From assembly GCA_007134675.1 (NCBI GenBank), contig SLKJ01000034.1:1-37392 (forward strand): a stretch of DNA of 37,392 nucleotides. Direction: 5' to 3'. The stretch comes from Bacteroidales bacterium. Lineage in GTDB: Bacteria; Bacteroidota; Bacteroidia; Bacteroidales; PUMT01. The notes under the pieces are model-generated. The model was not told where the DNA came from. It saw only the letters and a program-made list of their open reading frames with translations, and made no database searches. Of the stretch, positions 8,156 through 16,743 are shown piece after piece. Within the stretch, counting starts at the first letter, position 1. Each line of letters starts with the position of its first letter. A program made the translations under genes and the position numbers.

Positions 8156-9586
8156 ATGAGATTAACCTTTTACCTTTTAGTCTTATTTTTTGCTCCTGTA
8201 ATAGAAGGAGTTGGCACGGAGGGTACGGGTAATGTAATTATTCGCGGCAATGCTCCGGGGTATGCAGGAGAGGAGATTGTTTTTTATTCCTGGACCGACC
8301 AGATCAGTTTTACCCAGGTTGAACTGTTCAGTGTCATTATAGGGGAGAATGAACAGTTTTCCATTGATATCCTGATTGAAGGCGGGCCTGAGTATATCTA
8401 TTCCAATACTGGAATTTATAACCTTTACATGTATATTGAACCTGGAAAGGAATACGAGGTTAGATTACCGGAAAAGACAGATAAGCCGGTAAGCGACAAA
8501 CTGAATCCCTATTTTGAAGGAATTCCCACTCATCTTGCAGTGCTCAATCATGACAGTAATGAACTAAATGCGTTGATCAGGACTTTTGATGACATGTATG
8601 AGCCACTTTTCGGTGAGTTTCTTGTAAGGCTGACAGTTGAGCGCGATCAGGGATTGCTTGATTCTCTGCAGGGTGCTTTTAACCAAAGATTCTCTCAGTC
8701 AGTGCATCCATACTTCAATGCTTACCGGAACTACAAAATGGCGTTTCTGAAGATCATGTCGCAGATGCGAACTGCAAGGAGCATATCGGACAGCCATTTC
8801 AGATCTGAACCGGTGCTTTATAATAATGTAGCATATATGGAGCTCTTTAATCAGGTTTACAACCGGTATTTTATGTTTTTTTCACGCACGGTCAGGGGGA
8901 AAAGAATATTCGACGACATTAATAATAACCGCAGTCTCACCGACCTGAAAAATACACTTGGCACCGATCCTTTACTGGGTGAGGGGCGTCTGTTTGAACT
9001 GGTTATTTTAAAAGGGCTTCATGACTCTTTCTATGGATCTGATTTCTCCAGAACAGGCTTGCTTACGGTACTTGACTCACTTGCCTCTGTTACTCCTTAC
9101 AGCGAGCATATCTCCATTGCCGGGCATATCAGGAGTAAGGTTACCCGGCTTCTTACCGGCTTTAAACCACCCGGTTTTGAGCTTATGAACAGGGATGGGA
9201 AGATGTTATCATTGTCTGATTTCAGGGGATATTATGTCTATCTGAATTTTTGTACGGCGGTAAGTTACAGTTGTCTTTCTGAATATGAGGTTTTGGACCG
9301 GCTTAAAAGTAAGCACGGCGAAAACCTTAAGATAGTCACCGTGTTTATAGGTGATAGTTATGAGTCAATGCTGGAATTCCTGAGTAAGAATGATTATGAA
9401 TGGGAATTTCTCTTTTATGGTAATCAGCCATCGATCCTCAAAGAATATGACATCAGGATTTACCCGAGTTATTACCTGATTGACCGGGACGGAACTCTGC
9501 TTATGTCTCCGGCACCATCGCCTGCAGAAGGTTTTGAGAGATACCTGTTACGCACCCTTCGCAACCGCAGGGAACTCAGCAGATAA
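8156..9586 (+). CDS. secreted thioredoxin-fold protein with degenerate active site
   Basis: A 476-residue exported protein with a hydrophobic N-terminal signal (FYLLVLFFAPVIEG). Residues about 20-330 are a large poorly conserved region, with an N-terminal beta-rich part like the DUF4369-type region of Bacteroidota TlpA proteins. Residues about 335-470 are a TlpA/AhpC-like thioredoxin domain: FELMNRDGK, LSDFRGYYVYLNF, and a cis-Pro region IYPSYYLID. Where TlpA proteins have WCxxC, this one has S370-Y-S-C373, with an extra Cys at 366, so the nucleophilic Cys is replaced by Ser. It may be a binding or scaffold protein rather than a reductase. It follows coaD by 11 bases, and its last 11 bases overlap the convergent NUDIX gene. 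Confidence 0.75.
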   Translation: MRLTFYLLVLFFAPVIEGVGTEGTGNVIIRGNAPGYAGEEIVFYSWTDQISFTQVELFSVIIGENEQFSIDILIEGGPEYIYSNTGIYNLYMYIEPGKEYEVRLPEKTDKPVSDKLNPYFEGIPTHLAVLNHDSNELNALIRTFDDMYEPLFGEFLVRLTVERDQGLLDSLQGAFNQRFSQSVHPYFNAYRNYKMAFLKIMSQMRTARSISDSHFRSEPVLYNNVAYMELFNQVYNRYFMFFSRTVRGKRIFDDINNNRSLTDLKNTLGTDPLLGEGRLFELVILKGLHDSFYGSDFSRTGLLTVLDSLASVTPYSEHISIAGHIRSKVTRLLTGFKPPGFELMNRDGKMLSLSDFRGYYVYLNFCTAVSYSCLSEYEVLDRLKSKHGENLKIVTVFIGDSYESMLEFLSKNDYEWEFLFYGNQPSILKEYDIRIYPSYYLIDRDGTLLMSPAPSPAEGFERYLLRTLRNRRELSR

Positions 9587-10193
9587 CTCTTGTCTCTTTA
9601 AGAAGGTCCAGAATTGAGGGATAGGTGTTTTTCTGAATGATTTTCATATCTTTATCCTTAGCCCAGATGATCTTTGTTATGAACTCTTCAGTCTGAGGTC
9701 TGGGTTTCAGGTTGCCGTCATATTGCATTTTAAACCACCTGGTTTTTTTCAGGTGAGGTATGGCTTTGTCAAAATAGGTGTGATAGGTGGGTTGTAGTTC
9801 TGACAATATTTTAAGATTACCGATACCACATTCCTCTTCAACTTCTCTCAGTGCGGTCTGTTCGGCTTTCTCGTCTCCGTCTGTTTTGCCCTTGGGGAGA
9901 TCCCATCTTTCGAAGCGGTTGATAAAGAGAACCTCGTTACGCTTGTTACGTACCAGTCCCCCCGCAGCTTCTACATACCTGAAACATGACCTGAATTCAT
10001 TTAACAGATGTTCTGTATCGGGATGACAGATAAATAGCTGTGATATTTTTTTAAGTGCCAGAAATACAAGCAGCAGTTCCTTAAGCTCATCTTTGTCACG
10101 ATATTTATAGAAAAGACCCTGATTTTCCTCAAAACTCCTGAGGTAATCATCGGTAAGAAAAACAATTCGCTCGTTGAAAAAAACTTTATACAT
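9576..10193 (-). CDS. NUDIX hydrolase
   Basis: Predicted 205-residue cytoplasmic hydrolase of nucleoside diphosphate derivatives. It has a perfect Nudix box at residues 102-124: G, five residues, E, seven residues, then REVEEECGI. The catalytic domain is preceded by about 75 residues that look like a separate helical domain. The open frame extends upstream to 10307, but that would run deep into pyrE; ATG 10193 (MYKVFFNER) is the sensible start and leaves only 7 bp between the two divergent start codons. The substrate cannot be deduced. The 3' end overlaps the preceding plus-strand gene by 11 bp. Confidence 0.88.
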   Translation of the reverse strand: MYKVFFNERIVFLTDDYLRSFEENQGLFYKYRDKDELKELLLVFLALKKISQLFICHPDTEHLLNEFRSCFRYVEAAGGLVRNKRNEVLFINRFERWDLPKGKTDGDEKAEQTALREVEEECGIGNLKILSELQPTYHTYFDKAIPHLKKTRWFKMQYDGNLKPRPQTEEFITKIIWAKDKDMKIIQKNTYPSILDLLKETRVIC

Positions 10194-10196
10194 TTG
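10189..10196 (+). promoter_or_regulatory. -7 element for pyrE
   Basis: TACATTTG matches TAnnTTTG exactly and ends only four bases before the ATG at 10201. It also covers the start codon of the divergent NUDIX gene, so pyrE transcription initiation and NUDIX translation initiation occupy the same bases. Confidence 0.55.
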
Positions 10197-10200
10197 CACG

Positions 10201-10842
10201 ATGAAAATGAGAGAACAGATTGTTGCGAAACAATTATTACAAATTAAAGCAATTAAATTGGAACCAGCAAAACCTTTTTTATGGGCTTCAGGCTGGCATT
10301 CTCCCATTTATTGTGATAACAGGCTGATTCTCTCTTTTCCGGAAATACGAAATTTCATTATCGAATCCTTCTGCGAACTTGTCAGGTCAGTTTATCCTAC
10401 TGCAGGTGTGATTGCCGGAGTTGCTACGGGTGCTATTGCTCATGGTGCCCTTGTGGCGGACAGGCTCGGACTGCCATTTGCTTACGTAAGACCCTCACCC
10501 AAGACCCATGGACTTGAAAATCTGATTGAAGGCCTGGTGAATGCAGAGGACAGGGTTGTTGTTATTGAAGATCTTGTATCAACCGGTAAGAGTTCCCTTA
10601 ACGCAGTTGAGGCACTTCGTTCAGCAGGGTGTGAAGTAATGGGGATGCTGGCAATATTCTCCTACGGCTTCCAAATTGCCGCAGAAAATTTCAGTCGACA
10701 ATCCTGCCGGCTGCACTCTCTGACAAACTACGATACAATGATTATGGTGGCTCAGGATATGGGAATTATTAATAAGGACCATCTTGAAACAATGAATGAG
10801 TGGAGAAAAAAACCTGATGAATGGGGTAGTATAAACCAATAA
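10201..10842 (+). CDS. pyrE: orotate phosphoribosyltransferase
   Basis: Converts orotate and PRPP to OMP in pyrimidine synthesis. Residues near 25-45 (FLWASGWHSPIYCDNR) are the family's substrate region and VVVIEDLVSTGKSS is the PRPP-binding loop; 213-residue length is normal. The open frame reaches a TTG at 10174, but that would place the promoter inside the gene; ATG 10201 is preferred. ATG 10207 is an alternative, because a transcript initiated from the -7 element would begin almost at 10201. The pyrE, SRPBCC and birA order is familiar from other Bacteroidota. Confidence 0.95.
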   Translation: MKMREQIVAKQLLQIKAIKLEPAKPFLWASGWHSPIYCDNRLILSFPEIRNFIIESFCELVRSVYPTAGVIAGVATGAIAHGALVADRLGLPFAYVRPSPKTHGLENLIEGLVNAEDRVVVIEDLVSTGKSSLNAVEALRSAGCEVMGMLAIFSYGFQIAAENFSRQSCRLHSLTNYDTMIMVAQDMGIINKDHLETMNEWRKKPDEWGSINQ

Positions 10843-10987
10843 TGTTTGAATGAATCCCCATGTTACCGTGTAACACAAAATGAGATGAATAAACCAGGGG
10901 GATCCATGGGAATTGAAACACTGAATATGAATAATCTGAAATATGTAATTAGCTGATTATTAATTTTAAAAACCTGTTTTATATTAC

Positions 10988-11413
10988 ATGACAACTTTTG
11001 AAAGCTCGTTAAAAACCATATCTGTTCCCAGAAGCCCTGTTTTCGTATTCCTTTCTGATATAAAGAATTTCGAAAGCCTGGTACCTGAGGGTTCTGTGAA
11101 AAATTTTGTGGTAATAAATAATAGTTGCCGCTTCAGTCTGGACGGGCTCGGTGAGATCGGGGTGCGCCTTGCATCTGCCAATCCTGACCATACAATTATT
11201 TATGAGTCGGAAGATTCCCGACCTTTTCGGTTTGATCTTATTATAGATCTTAATGAGCAGCATGATCAAAGCACATTAATGAAACTTACCTTCAGGGCGG
11301 AACTAAATATGATGATGAAGATGATGGTCCAGAAACCTTTGGAAGAGGGTCTGGAGATGATTGCATCTGAACTTGTGGATTATCTTAACGGCAGACAATG
11401 GATTACTGAATAA
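10988..11413 (+). CDS. SRPBCC (START-like fold) protein of unknown function
   Basis: A 141-residue soluble protein. The pattern SVPRSPVFVFLSDIKNFESLVP at the N-terminus, the central beta strands and the final amphipathic helix (KPLEEGLEMIASELVDYLN) fit the SRPBCC/polyketide-cyclase-like fold, which binds hydrophobic ligands. No catalytic residue can be assigned. Orthologues next to pyrE and birA occur in many Bacteroidota, suggesting a conserved but unstated role. Its last 11 bases overlap the convergent birA. The 145-bp gap after pyrE holds a small GTTAC/GTAAC hairpin and nothing else recognisable. Confidence 0.7.
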   Translation: MTTFESSLKTISVPRSPVFVFLSDIKNFESLVPEGSVKNFVVINNSCRFSLDGLGEIGVRLASANPDHTIIYESEDSRPFRFDLIIDLNEQHDQSTLMKLTFRAELNMMMKMMVQKPLEEGLEMIASELVDYLNGRQWITE

Positions 11414-12152
11414 ACTCAACCTCTTTAAGGTTGAAATGATTGGTATTGCCGTCTTCAAGCTCCAGCATCATCCGGCCAACCCCATCTACACCCCTCAAAG
11501 TACCGGTTAAAACTTTGTTATTGTGCCTGAAGGTTGCCTTTTCATTAAATCGGTAAAGTTGTTCTGTATACCGGTTTTTGATCTCAGCTTTTTTGCCCTG
11601 CTTAAGCAGGAAGTACCAGTGATCGATTTTTTCGCAGAGGCTCTCCAGCCTGGACTTCAGTGGATGATGCTCTCCTGTAACCAGCTTCAGGGATACAGGG
11701 TTTGGGATGTGACTGCCAAAAATGGTCTGGTTGATATTTATTCCTATGCCTACTATGCTGTCTGTTATTGTGTTTTCGATGATTGAATTTTCAATGAGGA
11801 TGCCTGCAATCTTTCTTTTATCACAATAAATATCATTGGGCCATTTAATCCGGGCATTATCAGTAAACTCATTCAGAAATTCGGTTATTCCTAAGGAGGA
11901 CACCATTGAGAGGTAAAACTGGTCGGAAGGTGTCAGGAAAAACGGGTGCAATATGACAGAAAAAGTAAGATTCTGCCCACCTTCACTTTCCCATGCACTT
12001 CCCGCCAGTCCCCTGCCTTTTGACTGATGGTGGGCCCAGATCACTGTGCCTTCGTGAACAACCTTACTGTTAAGCAGTTTCCTGCAGAAGTTATTAGTTG
12101 AGTCGAGTGAAGGAAATATAAGCAGATCTCTTCCAACAATGTCCCTTTCCAT
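11403..12152 (-). CDS. birA: biotin--[acetyl-CoA-carboxylase] ligase (no DNA-binding domain)
   Basis: Attaches biotin to carboxyl carrier proteins via biotinyl-AMP. The catalytic core shows SKGRG at 44-48, then W, KWPNDI near 103-108 and KIAGILIE near 114-121. A C-terminal SH3-like domain follows (LTGTLRGVDGVGRMML). With 249 residues it lacks the N-terminal helix-turn-helix of E. coli BirA, so it should be an enzyme only and not a repressor. It is transcribed divergently from rsfS and overlaps the SRPBCC gene at its 3' end. Confidence 0.95.
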   Translation of the reverse strand: MERDIVGRDLLIFPSLDSTNNFCRKLLNSKVVHEGTVIWAHHQSKGRGLAGSAWESEGGQNLTFSVILHPFFLTPSDQFYLSMVSSLGITEFLNEFTDNARIKWPNDIYCDKRKIAGILIENSIIENTITDSIVGIGININQTIFGSHIPNPVSLKLVTGEHHPLKSRLESLCEKIDHWYFLLKQGKKAEIKNRYTEQLYRFNEKATFRHNNKVLTGTLRGVDGVGRMMLELEDGNTNHFNLKEVEFIQ

Positions 12153-12190
12153 TTGTTTATAATAGGTTAAGTTATTTGCAATATGCTTTT

Positions 12191-12198
12191 CAAAAGTA
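12191..12198 (-). promoter_or_regulatory. candidate -7 element for birA
   Basis: The minus strand reads TACTTTTG, a match to TAnnTTTG, 38 bases upstream of the birA ATG. No TTTG is found at the expected -33 position. Confidence 0.4.
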
Positions 12199-12289
12199 CG
12201 TTTTAGAAACGAATAATTTAAGGTTGATCATATAATTATTGGCCGTTGCAGGCATGCACCAATAAAGACAGGATATGCCAAAATTTGAT

Positions 12290-12297
12290 TAACTTTG
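12290..12297 (+). promoter_or_regulatory. -7 element for rsfS
   Basis: TAACTTTG matches TAnnTTTG, ending 17 bases before the rsfS ATG. The -33 position lacks a clear TTTG. This is the likely start of the rsfS-ftsH-DUF2007-cdsA-psd transcript, as no other clear promoter is seen before 16.7 kb. Confidence 0.5.
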
Positions 12298-12314
12298 TGG
12301 TTAAAATATAATTA

Positions 12315-12683
12315 ATGGTAAAAAAGAATGAGGAACTTACCGCTGACGCATTATTGAGCAATATTATTGAGGGTATAAGAAAAGTCAAGGGTAAAGAAAT
12401 CGTAAATATTGATCTGGAAAACCTTGAGAACCGTATATGCCGGTATTTTGTAATTTGTCATGGAGATTCAAATACTCATGTGAGTGCTATTTCTGATTCC
12501 GTGGACAGGCAGATGAAGGAAAAAACCGGTTGGTCATCATTTCACAGAGAGGGTCAGGAAAATGCACAATGGGTGCTGATGGATTACGGTAGTGTCGTGG
12601 TTCATGTTTTTCAGAAAGCATTCAGAGATTTTTACCGTCTGGAGGAGCTTTGGGCGGATGGGAATATGGTCAGGATGGATTAA
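12315..12683 (+). CDS. rsfS: ribosome silencing factor RsfS
   Basis: Binds ribosomal protein L14 and blocks subunit joining when nutrients are scarce. The 122-residue length is normal. Family signatures are IDLENLENRICRYFVICHGDS, then REGQENAQWVLMDYG and the C-terminal FRDFYRLEELWADG. It is first in a run of five same-strand genes, 21 bases before ftsH, an arrangement seen widely in Bacteroidota. Confidence 0.94.
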   Translation: MVKKNEELTADALLSNIIEGIRKVKGKEIVNIDLENLENRICRYFVICHGDSNTHVSAISDSVDRQMKEKTGWSSFHREGQENAQWVLMDYGSVVVHVFQKAFRDFYRLEELWADGNMVRMD

Positions 12684-12704
12684 GAAAAAATTACAGACAA
12701 ATAT

Positions 12705-14951
12705 ATGTTTGAGCAGAATCAAAATAAAGATCCCCGCAAGGATCAGGGCAAAAAGCCCGATGACGATAATAAGAAGCCTAAATTCAATATTTATTGGATA
12801 TATGGTCTCATTGTTGTTGCATTTATCGTCATACAGATTTTCGGCTCCGGAAGTAAGCCCATAGAAATTAACTTTCAGCAATTTGAGCGGGATATGCTCA
12901 AAGCACGTGATGTTGAAAAGGTTGAGGTTGTCAACAGGGAGGTTGCGAGGATATACATAAAGCAGGACAGGCTTCATCTCCCTAAGTATGAGGAGTTGTT
13001 TGAGCGGGGTTTTGCTTCACCCTCCAGATCCGGTCCGCATTATGAATTCACAATTGGTTCGGTAGAGCTTTTTGAGCAAAGACTGCGTGAAGCCCAGGAG
13101 GATTTTGAGCCGGGAGAAACTGTAAGTGTCAACTATGTTACCGAACGCGATTACTTTTCTGATGTACTCAGCTGGTTGCTACCTATATTCATTCTGGTTG
13201 CAATCTGGCTTTTTATCTTCCGCCGTATGAGTGGGGCCGCAGGCGGAGGCGGACCAGGTGGTATATTCAATGTCGGGAAGTCAAAAGCCAAGATGTTTGA
13301 CCGTGAGTCACATGTAAAGATTGACTTCAAGGATGTTGCCGGACTTGAGGAGGCAAAGATGGAGGTAAAGGAGATAGTAGATTTCCTTAAAACGCCCCAG
13401 AAATATACTCAGCTTGGGGGCAAGATACCTAAAGGTGTTTTGCTTGTCGGACCTCCGGGAACTGGTAAGACATTGCTTGCAAAGGCTGTTGCCGGAGAGG
13501 CAAATGTGCCTTTTTTCTCTATTTCCGGATCTGATTTTGTAGAGATGTTTGTTGGTGTCGGGGCTTCAAGGGTCAGGGATCTTTTCAAACAGGCCAAAGA
13601 CAAGGCACCATGTATAGTTTTTATTGATGAAATTGATGCTGTAGGTCGTGCAAGGGGTAAAAATCCGGGTTTCGGGGCAAACGATGAAAGGGAGAACACC
13701 CTGAATCAGTTGCTTACAGAAATGGATGGATTTGAGCCAAATATGGGCGTTATTCTGCTGGCCGCCACCAACAGGGCAGATGTGCTGGACCGTGCCCTTT
13801 TAAGGGCCGGAAGGTTTGACAGACAGATTCATGTAGAGTTACCTGATCTTAACGAACGAACAGAGATATTTCAGGTGCACCTGCGTCCCGTTAAGCTTGA
13901 AAAGAACCTCAATATTGATTTTATGGCAAAACAGACGCCGGGCTTTTCCGGTGCTGATATTGCGAATGTGTGCAATGAAGCTGCATTGATCGCTGCCAGA
14001 AAAGATAAGCAAGCTGTCGGTAAGCAGGATTTTCTGGATGCAATTGACCGTATTATCGGGGGCCTGGAACGTAAGAACAAAATTATATCGCTTGAGGAGA
14101 AGCGGACAATCGCTTTTCATGAAGCGGGTCATGCCACTCTGAGCTGGCTTCTGGAGCATGCTAATCCGCTGGTAAAGGTTACCATTATCCCAAGGGGAAG
14201 ATCATTGGGTGCAGCATGGTATCTGCCAGAAGAGAGGCAGATAACCACCACCGAGCAGCTTAACGATGAATTGTGCGTGGCTCTGGGTGGCCGTGCATCA
14301 GAGGAAATTAATTTCAGCAAGGTATCCACAGGTGCGCTTAATGACCTTGAGAGGGTTACCAAGCAGGCATATGCAATGGTTAGCTATTTCGGCATGAGCA
14401 GAAAAATTGGTAACATTAGTTTTTATGACTCTTCCGGTCAGAATGAGTATAATTTTTCAAAACCATACAGTGATACTACCGCAGAACTTATAGATAAAGA
14501 AGTCAAAAATATTGTTGACGGCGCCTATAAAAGAGCAAAAGATATTTTGACTGAAAATAAGAAGGGCCTCGAGCAGCTGGCCGGACTTCTCCTTGAAAAG
14601 GAGGTTATCTTCAGTGAGGACCTTGAAAAGATATTTGGTAAAAGAAAATTTAAAAAGCCAGAGACAGAGCCTCTTATAAAACAATCCGCAGCAATGCTGA
14701 ATAATGATGGTAATTCTGAAATTAAAAAGGGTACCGGAACTGGAGATAGTAAGGCTGAGGATCCAGGTCAAAAAGATAAAGATACTGTCGACCCGGATAA
14801 AGATCAGGTGGAAAAGGAAGGAACCTCTCTTACAGAAGATCAGGATAACAAGAATCCAGGCAAAAAGGAACAATCTGCAAAAGCCGACGAGAAGAAAGTA
14901 GTTGGCGAAGGAGGTAATAATGATAAGGTGCCCGGGCAGGAAAGGGCGTAA
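12705..14951 (+). CDS. ftsH: ATP-dependent zinc metalloprotease FtsH
   Basis: Membrane-anchored AAA+ protease for membrane-protein quality control. Two membrane segments (about 28-48 and 156-174) flank a periplasmic domain. The AAA+ domain has Walker A GPPGTGKT at 249-256, Walker B FIDEID, the pore loop FVG and the SRH region [17 protein letters not shown]. The zinc site HEAGH is at 472-476. It is 748 residues, longer than E. coli FtsH (644). The excess is mostly a C-terminal tail of about 95 residues from 651 that is rich in Lys, Asp, Glu and Gly and looks disordered. The N-terminus before the first membrane segment is also charged. It sits between rsfS and a DUF2007 gene. Confidence 0.97.
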   Translation: MFEQNQNKDPRKDQGKKPDDDNKKPKFNIYWIYGLIVVAFIVIQIFGSGSKPIEINFQQFERDMLKARDVEKVEVVNREVARIYIKQDRLHLPKYEELFERGFASPSRSGPHYEFTIGSVELFEQRLREAQEDFEPGETVSVNYVTERDYFSDVLSWLLPIFILVAIWLFIFRRMSGAAGGGGPGGIFNVGKSKAKMFDRESHVKIDFKDVAGLEEAKMEVKEIVDFLKTPQKYTQLGGKIPKGVLLVGPPGTGKTLLAKAVAGEANVPFFSISGSDFVEMFVGVGASRVRDLFKQAKDKAPCIVFIDEIDAVGRARGKNPGFGANDERENTLNQLLTEMDGFEPNMGVILLAATNRADVLDRALLRAGRFDRQIHVELPDLNERTEIFQVHLRPVKLEKNLNIDFMAKQTPGFSGADIANVCNEAALIAARKDKQAVGKQDFLDAIDRIIGGLERKNKIISLEEKRTIAFHEAGHATLSWLLEHANPLVKVTIIPRGRSLGAAWYLPEERQITTTEQLNDELCVALGGRASEEINFSKVSTGALNDLERVTKQAYAMVSYFGMSRKIGNISFYDSSGQNEYNFSKPYSDTTAELIDKEVKNIVDGAYKRAKDILTENKKGLEQLAGLLLEKEVIFSEDLEKIFGKRKFKKPETEPLIKQSAAMLNNDGNSEIKKGTGTGDSKAEDPGQKDKDTVDPDKDQVEKEGTSLTEDQDNKNPGKKEQSAKADEKKVVGEGGNNDKVPGQERA

Positions 14952-14964
14952 TAAATAGGTCTCT

Positions 14965-15171
14965 ATGCAAAATGACTGGATAGTTGTTTACAGAACAGGT
15001 GAGCTTCACCGGGCTGAAATGGCAAAACAGATAATTCAGCAAAATGGAATTGAAGCTGTTATTATGAATCAGAAAGATTCTTCACATCTTATTGGGAATA
15101 TTGAGCTATTTGTTAAGGCTGAGAACAAAGCTTTTGCATTACAGCTATTAAAGAATCTGGAATTTGAGTAA
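14965..15171 (+). CDS. DUF2007-type putative signal-transducing protein
   Basis: A 68-residue soluble protein starting MQNDWIVVYRTGE. The pattern of a short beta strand, the helix AEMAKQIIQQNGIEAV, then LFVKAENKAFALQLL resembles the small DUF2007 family, which has a GlnB-like ferredoxin fold. Function is unknown. It lies 13 bases after ftsH and overlaps the start of cdsA by 8 bases, so it is translated within the same operon. Confidence 0.75.
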   Translation: MQNDWIVVYRTGELHRAEMAKQIIQQNGIEAVIMNQKDSSHLIGNIELFVKAENKAFALQLLKNLEFE

Positions 15172-15985
15172 TTTTTTACAGCGTACTTTTACCGGTGGGC
15201 TATTTGGTATTTTGGTATATGGGTCGCTATTTGCCGGCAAATATTCTTTTTTGGTGTTTTATGTTGCTTTACTTATAATTTCTCTGCTTGAGTTCTATAA
15301 GCTCACCGGAAATATGGGCGTGCATGTGCAGAAGTATTTTGCTGTATTTACATCAGTTTCACTGTTCGTTCTGCTATTTGGCTTTTCAAATGGATATTTT
15401 CCCCTAAGATGGATATCCGTGATGGTTATATTTCCGGTTGCTATGATGATTATTGAATTATACAGGAAAAAGGGTAAATCTTTTGATAACCTGGCCTGGA
15501 CCTTTTATGGAATAATCTATATTGCGTTTCCTTTAAGCCTTCTTAATCTACTGGTATTTTTTCCGGGTGAGGTTGCTGACTACCTTTATAATCCCGGAAT
15601 AGTGGCAGGAGTTTTCATTCTTGTAATGATCAATGATACGGTTGCTTATCTTATTGGTACCCCCTTTGGCCGGACCCGGCTTTTCAAGAGAGTCTCTCCG
15701 AATAAATCCTGGGAAGGAACAGTGGGGGGTGCACTGGTAGTGCTGCCGGCTGCTTTTTTAATACAGGGTTTGTTCCCTGTAGCCGGCATAAAAGAGTGGC
15801 TGGGCATTGCTCTTATTGTATCTGTTTTCGGGGTGTTTGGCGACCTGGTTGAGTCACAGTTTAAGCGCGAACTGGACATAAAGGATTCAGGTAGTATTCT
15901 TCCTGGTCACGGAGGTGTGCTAGACCGAATCGATGCATGGTTTTTTGTTATCCCTGCTGTTTGGGTTTTTTTGAATTTTATTTGA
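15164..15985 (+). CDS. cdsA: phosphatidate cytidylyltransferase
   Basis: Makes CDP-diacylglycerol from phosphatidic acid and CTP at the inner membrane. The 273-residue protein has about eight hydrophobic segments. The family signature is complete near the C-terminus: SQFKRELDIKDSG, then ILPGHGGVLDRID. SPNKSWEGTVGG is also typical. The start is a TTG at 15164 that overlaps the end of the DUF2007 gene; the resulting MSNFLQRTFTG matches usual CdsA N-termini and no ATG serves better. It supplies the precursor for phosphatidylserine, which psd immediately downstream decarboxylates after the synthase step (pssA is not in this window). Confidence 0.95.
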   Translation: MSNFLQRTFTGGLFGILVYGSLFAGKYSFLVFYVALLIISLLEFYKLTGNMGVHVQKYFAVFTSVSLFVLLFGFSNGYFPLRWISVMVIFPVAMMIIELYRKKGKSFDNLAWTFYGIIYIAFPLSLLNLLVFFPGEVADYLYNPGIVAGVFILVMINDTVAYLIGTPFGRTRLFKRVSPNKSWEGTVGGALVVLPAAFLIQGLFPVAGIKEWLGIALIVSVFGVFGDLVESQFKRELDIKDSGSILPGHGGVLDRIDAWFFVIPAVWVFLNFI

Positions 15986-15997
15986 TTAAATTGAACA

Positions 15998-16654
15998 ATG
16001 AAAATACATAAGGAAGGTCGTACAATACTTACAGGTTTACTGGTAATACTGGTAGTTGCAAACATCATAATATTTACGTTCATGTCATCCATGCAGGGCT
16101 TTGTTTTTTCCTTCCTCACCTTTTCGGTTATCGGCTATTTGTTGGTTTTATGGTTCTTCAGGCTACCCTCAAGGTCTTTTGTTGAAGATGAAAACCTTAT
16201 TATCTCTCCGGCTGATGGCAAAATCGTGTCAATTGAAGAGACAGATGAAAATGAATATTTCGGTGATACACGTTTGCAGGTTTCAATTTTTATGTCGCCG
16301 CTGAATGTTCATGTAAATCTTTTTCCTATTGCCGGTACGGTCAGTTACTACAAATATCATCCCGGCAATTATTTTGTTGCGTGGCATCCAAAGGCATCTG
16401 AAAGCAATGAGCGAAATTCAGTTGTTATTGAGAACGGGAAAAATGCTGTGCTTGTAAGACAGATTGCAGGTGTACTTGCCCGCCGAATTGTATGTTACGC
16501 ACAATCAGGAGAAAAGGTTCAACAGGGCCAGGAACTTGGATTTATCAAATTCGGATCAAGGGTGGATCTGTTTTTACCTCCGGGTGTGAAACTCAATGTG
16601 AAGCTCGGACAAAAGGTTAATGGAAAAACATCTGTTATAGCATTTTTCCGTTAA
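15998..16654 (+). CDS. psd: phosphatidylserine decarboxylase, short form
   Basis: Converts phosphatidylserine to phosphatidylethanolamine. This is the short, PSD-B/archaeal-like form: 218 residues, two N-terminal membrane segments (about 10-30 and 37-54), SPADGKI near 70-76, VHVNLFP with a conserved His near 105, and the self-cleavage site FGSRVD, where S187 would become the pyruvoyl group. It uses GS rather than the LGST of long PSDs. It lies 12 bases after cdsA and is the last gene of the run. Confidence 0.94.
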   Translation: MKIHKEGRTILTGLLVILVVANIIIFTFMSSMQGFVFSFLTFSVIGYLLVLWFFRLPSRSFVEDENLIISPADGKIVSIEETDENEYFGDTRLQVSIFMSPLNVHVNLFPIAGTVSYYKYHPGNYFVAWHPKASESNERNSVVIENGKNAVLVRQIAGVLARRIVCYAQSGEKVQQGQELGFIKFGSRVDLFLPPGVKLNVKLGQKVNGKTSVIAFFR

Positions 16655-16703
16655 ATTTTTTATTTTTTTTTATCTATTAACAATTTTGTTGAAATTTTTT
16701 AAT

Positions 16704-16711
16704 TATATTTG
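16704..16711 (+). promoter_or_regulatory. -7 element for the Cys-rich protein gene
   Basis: TATATTTG matches TAnnTTTG. A TTTG lies at 16685-16688 but with a spacing of 15 rather than 19 bases, so the -33 assignment is weak. The ATG follows at 16744. Confidence 0.5.
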
Positions 16712-16743
16712 ATCCAAATAAAAATAATTAAAATCATTCAACT

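Noticed and set aside
10194-10307. Upstream extension of the NUDIX gene to ATG 10307
   Set aside because: It would run antisense through the conserved N-terminus of pyrE and adds a hydrophobic, Cys-rich stretch not expected in NUDIX proteins.
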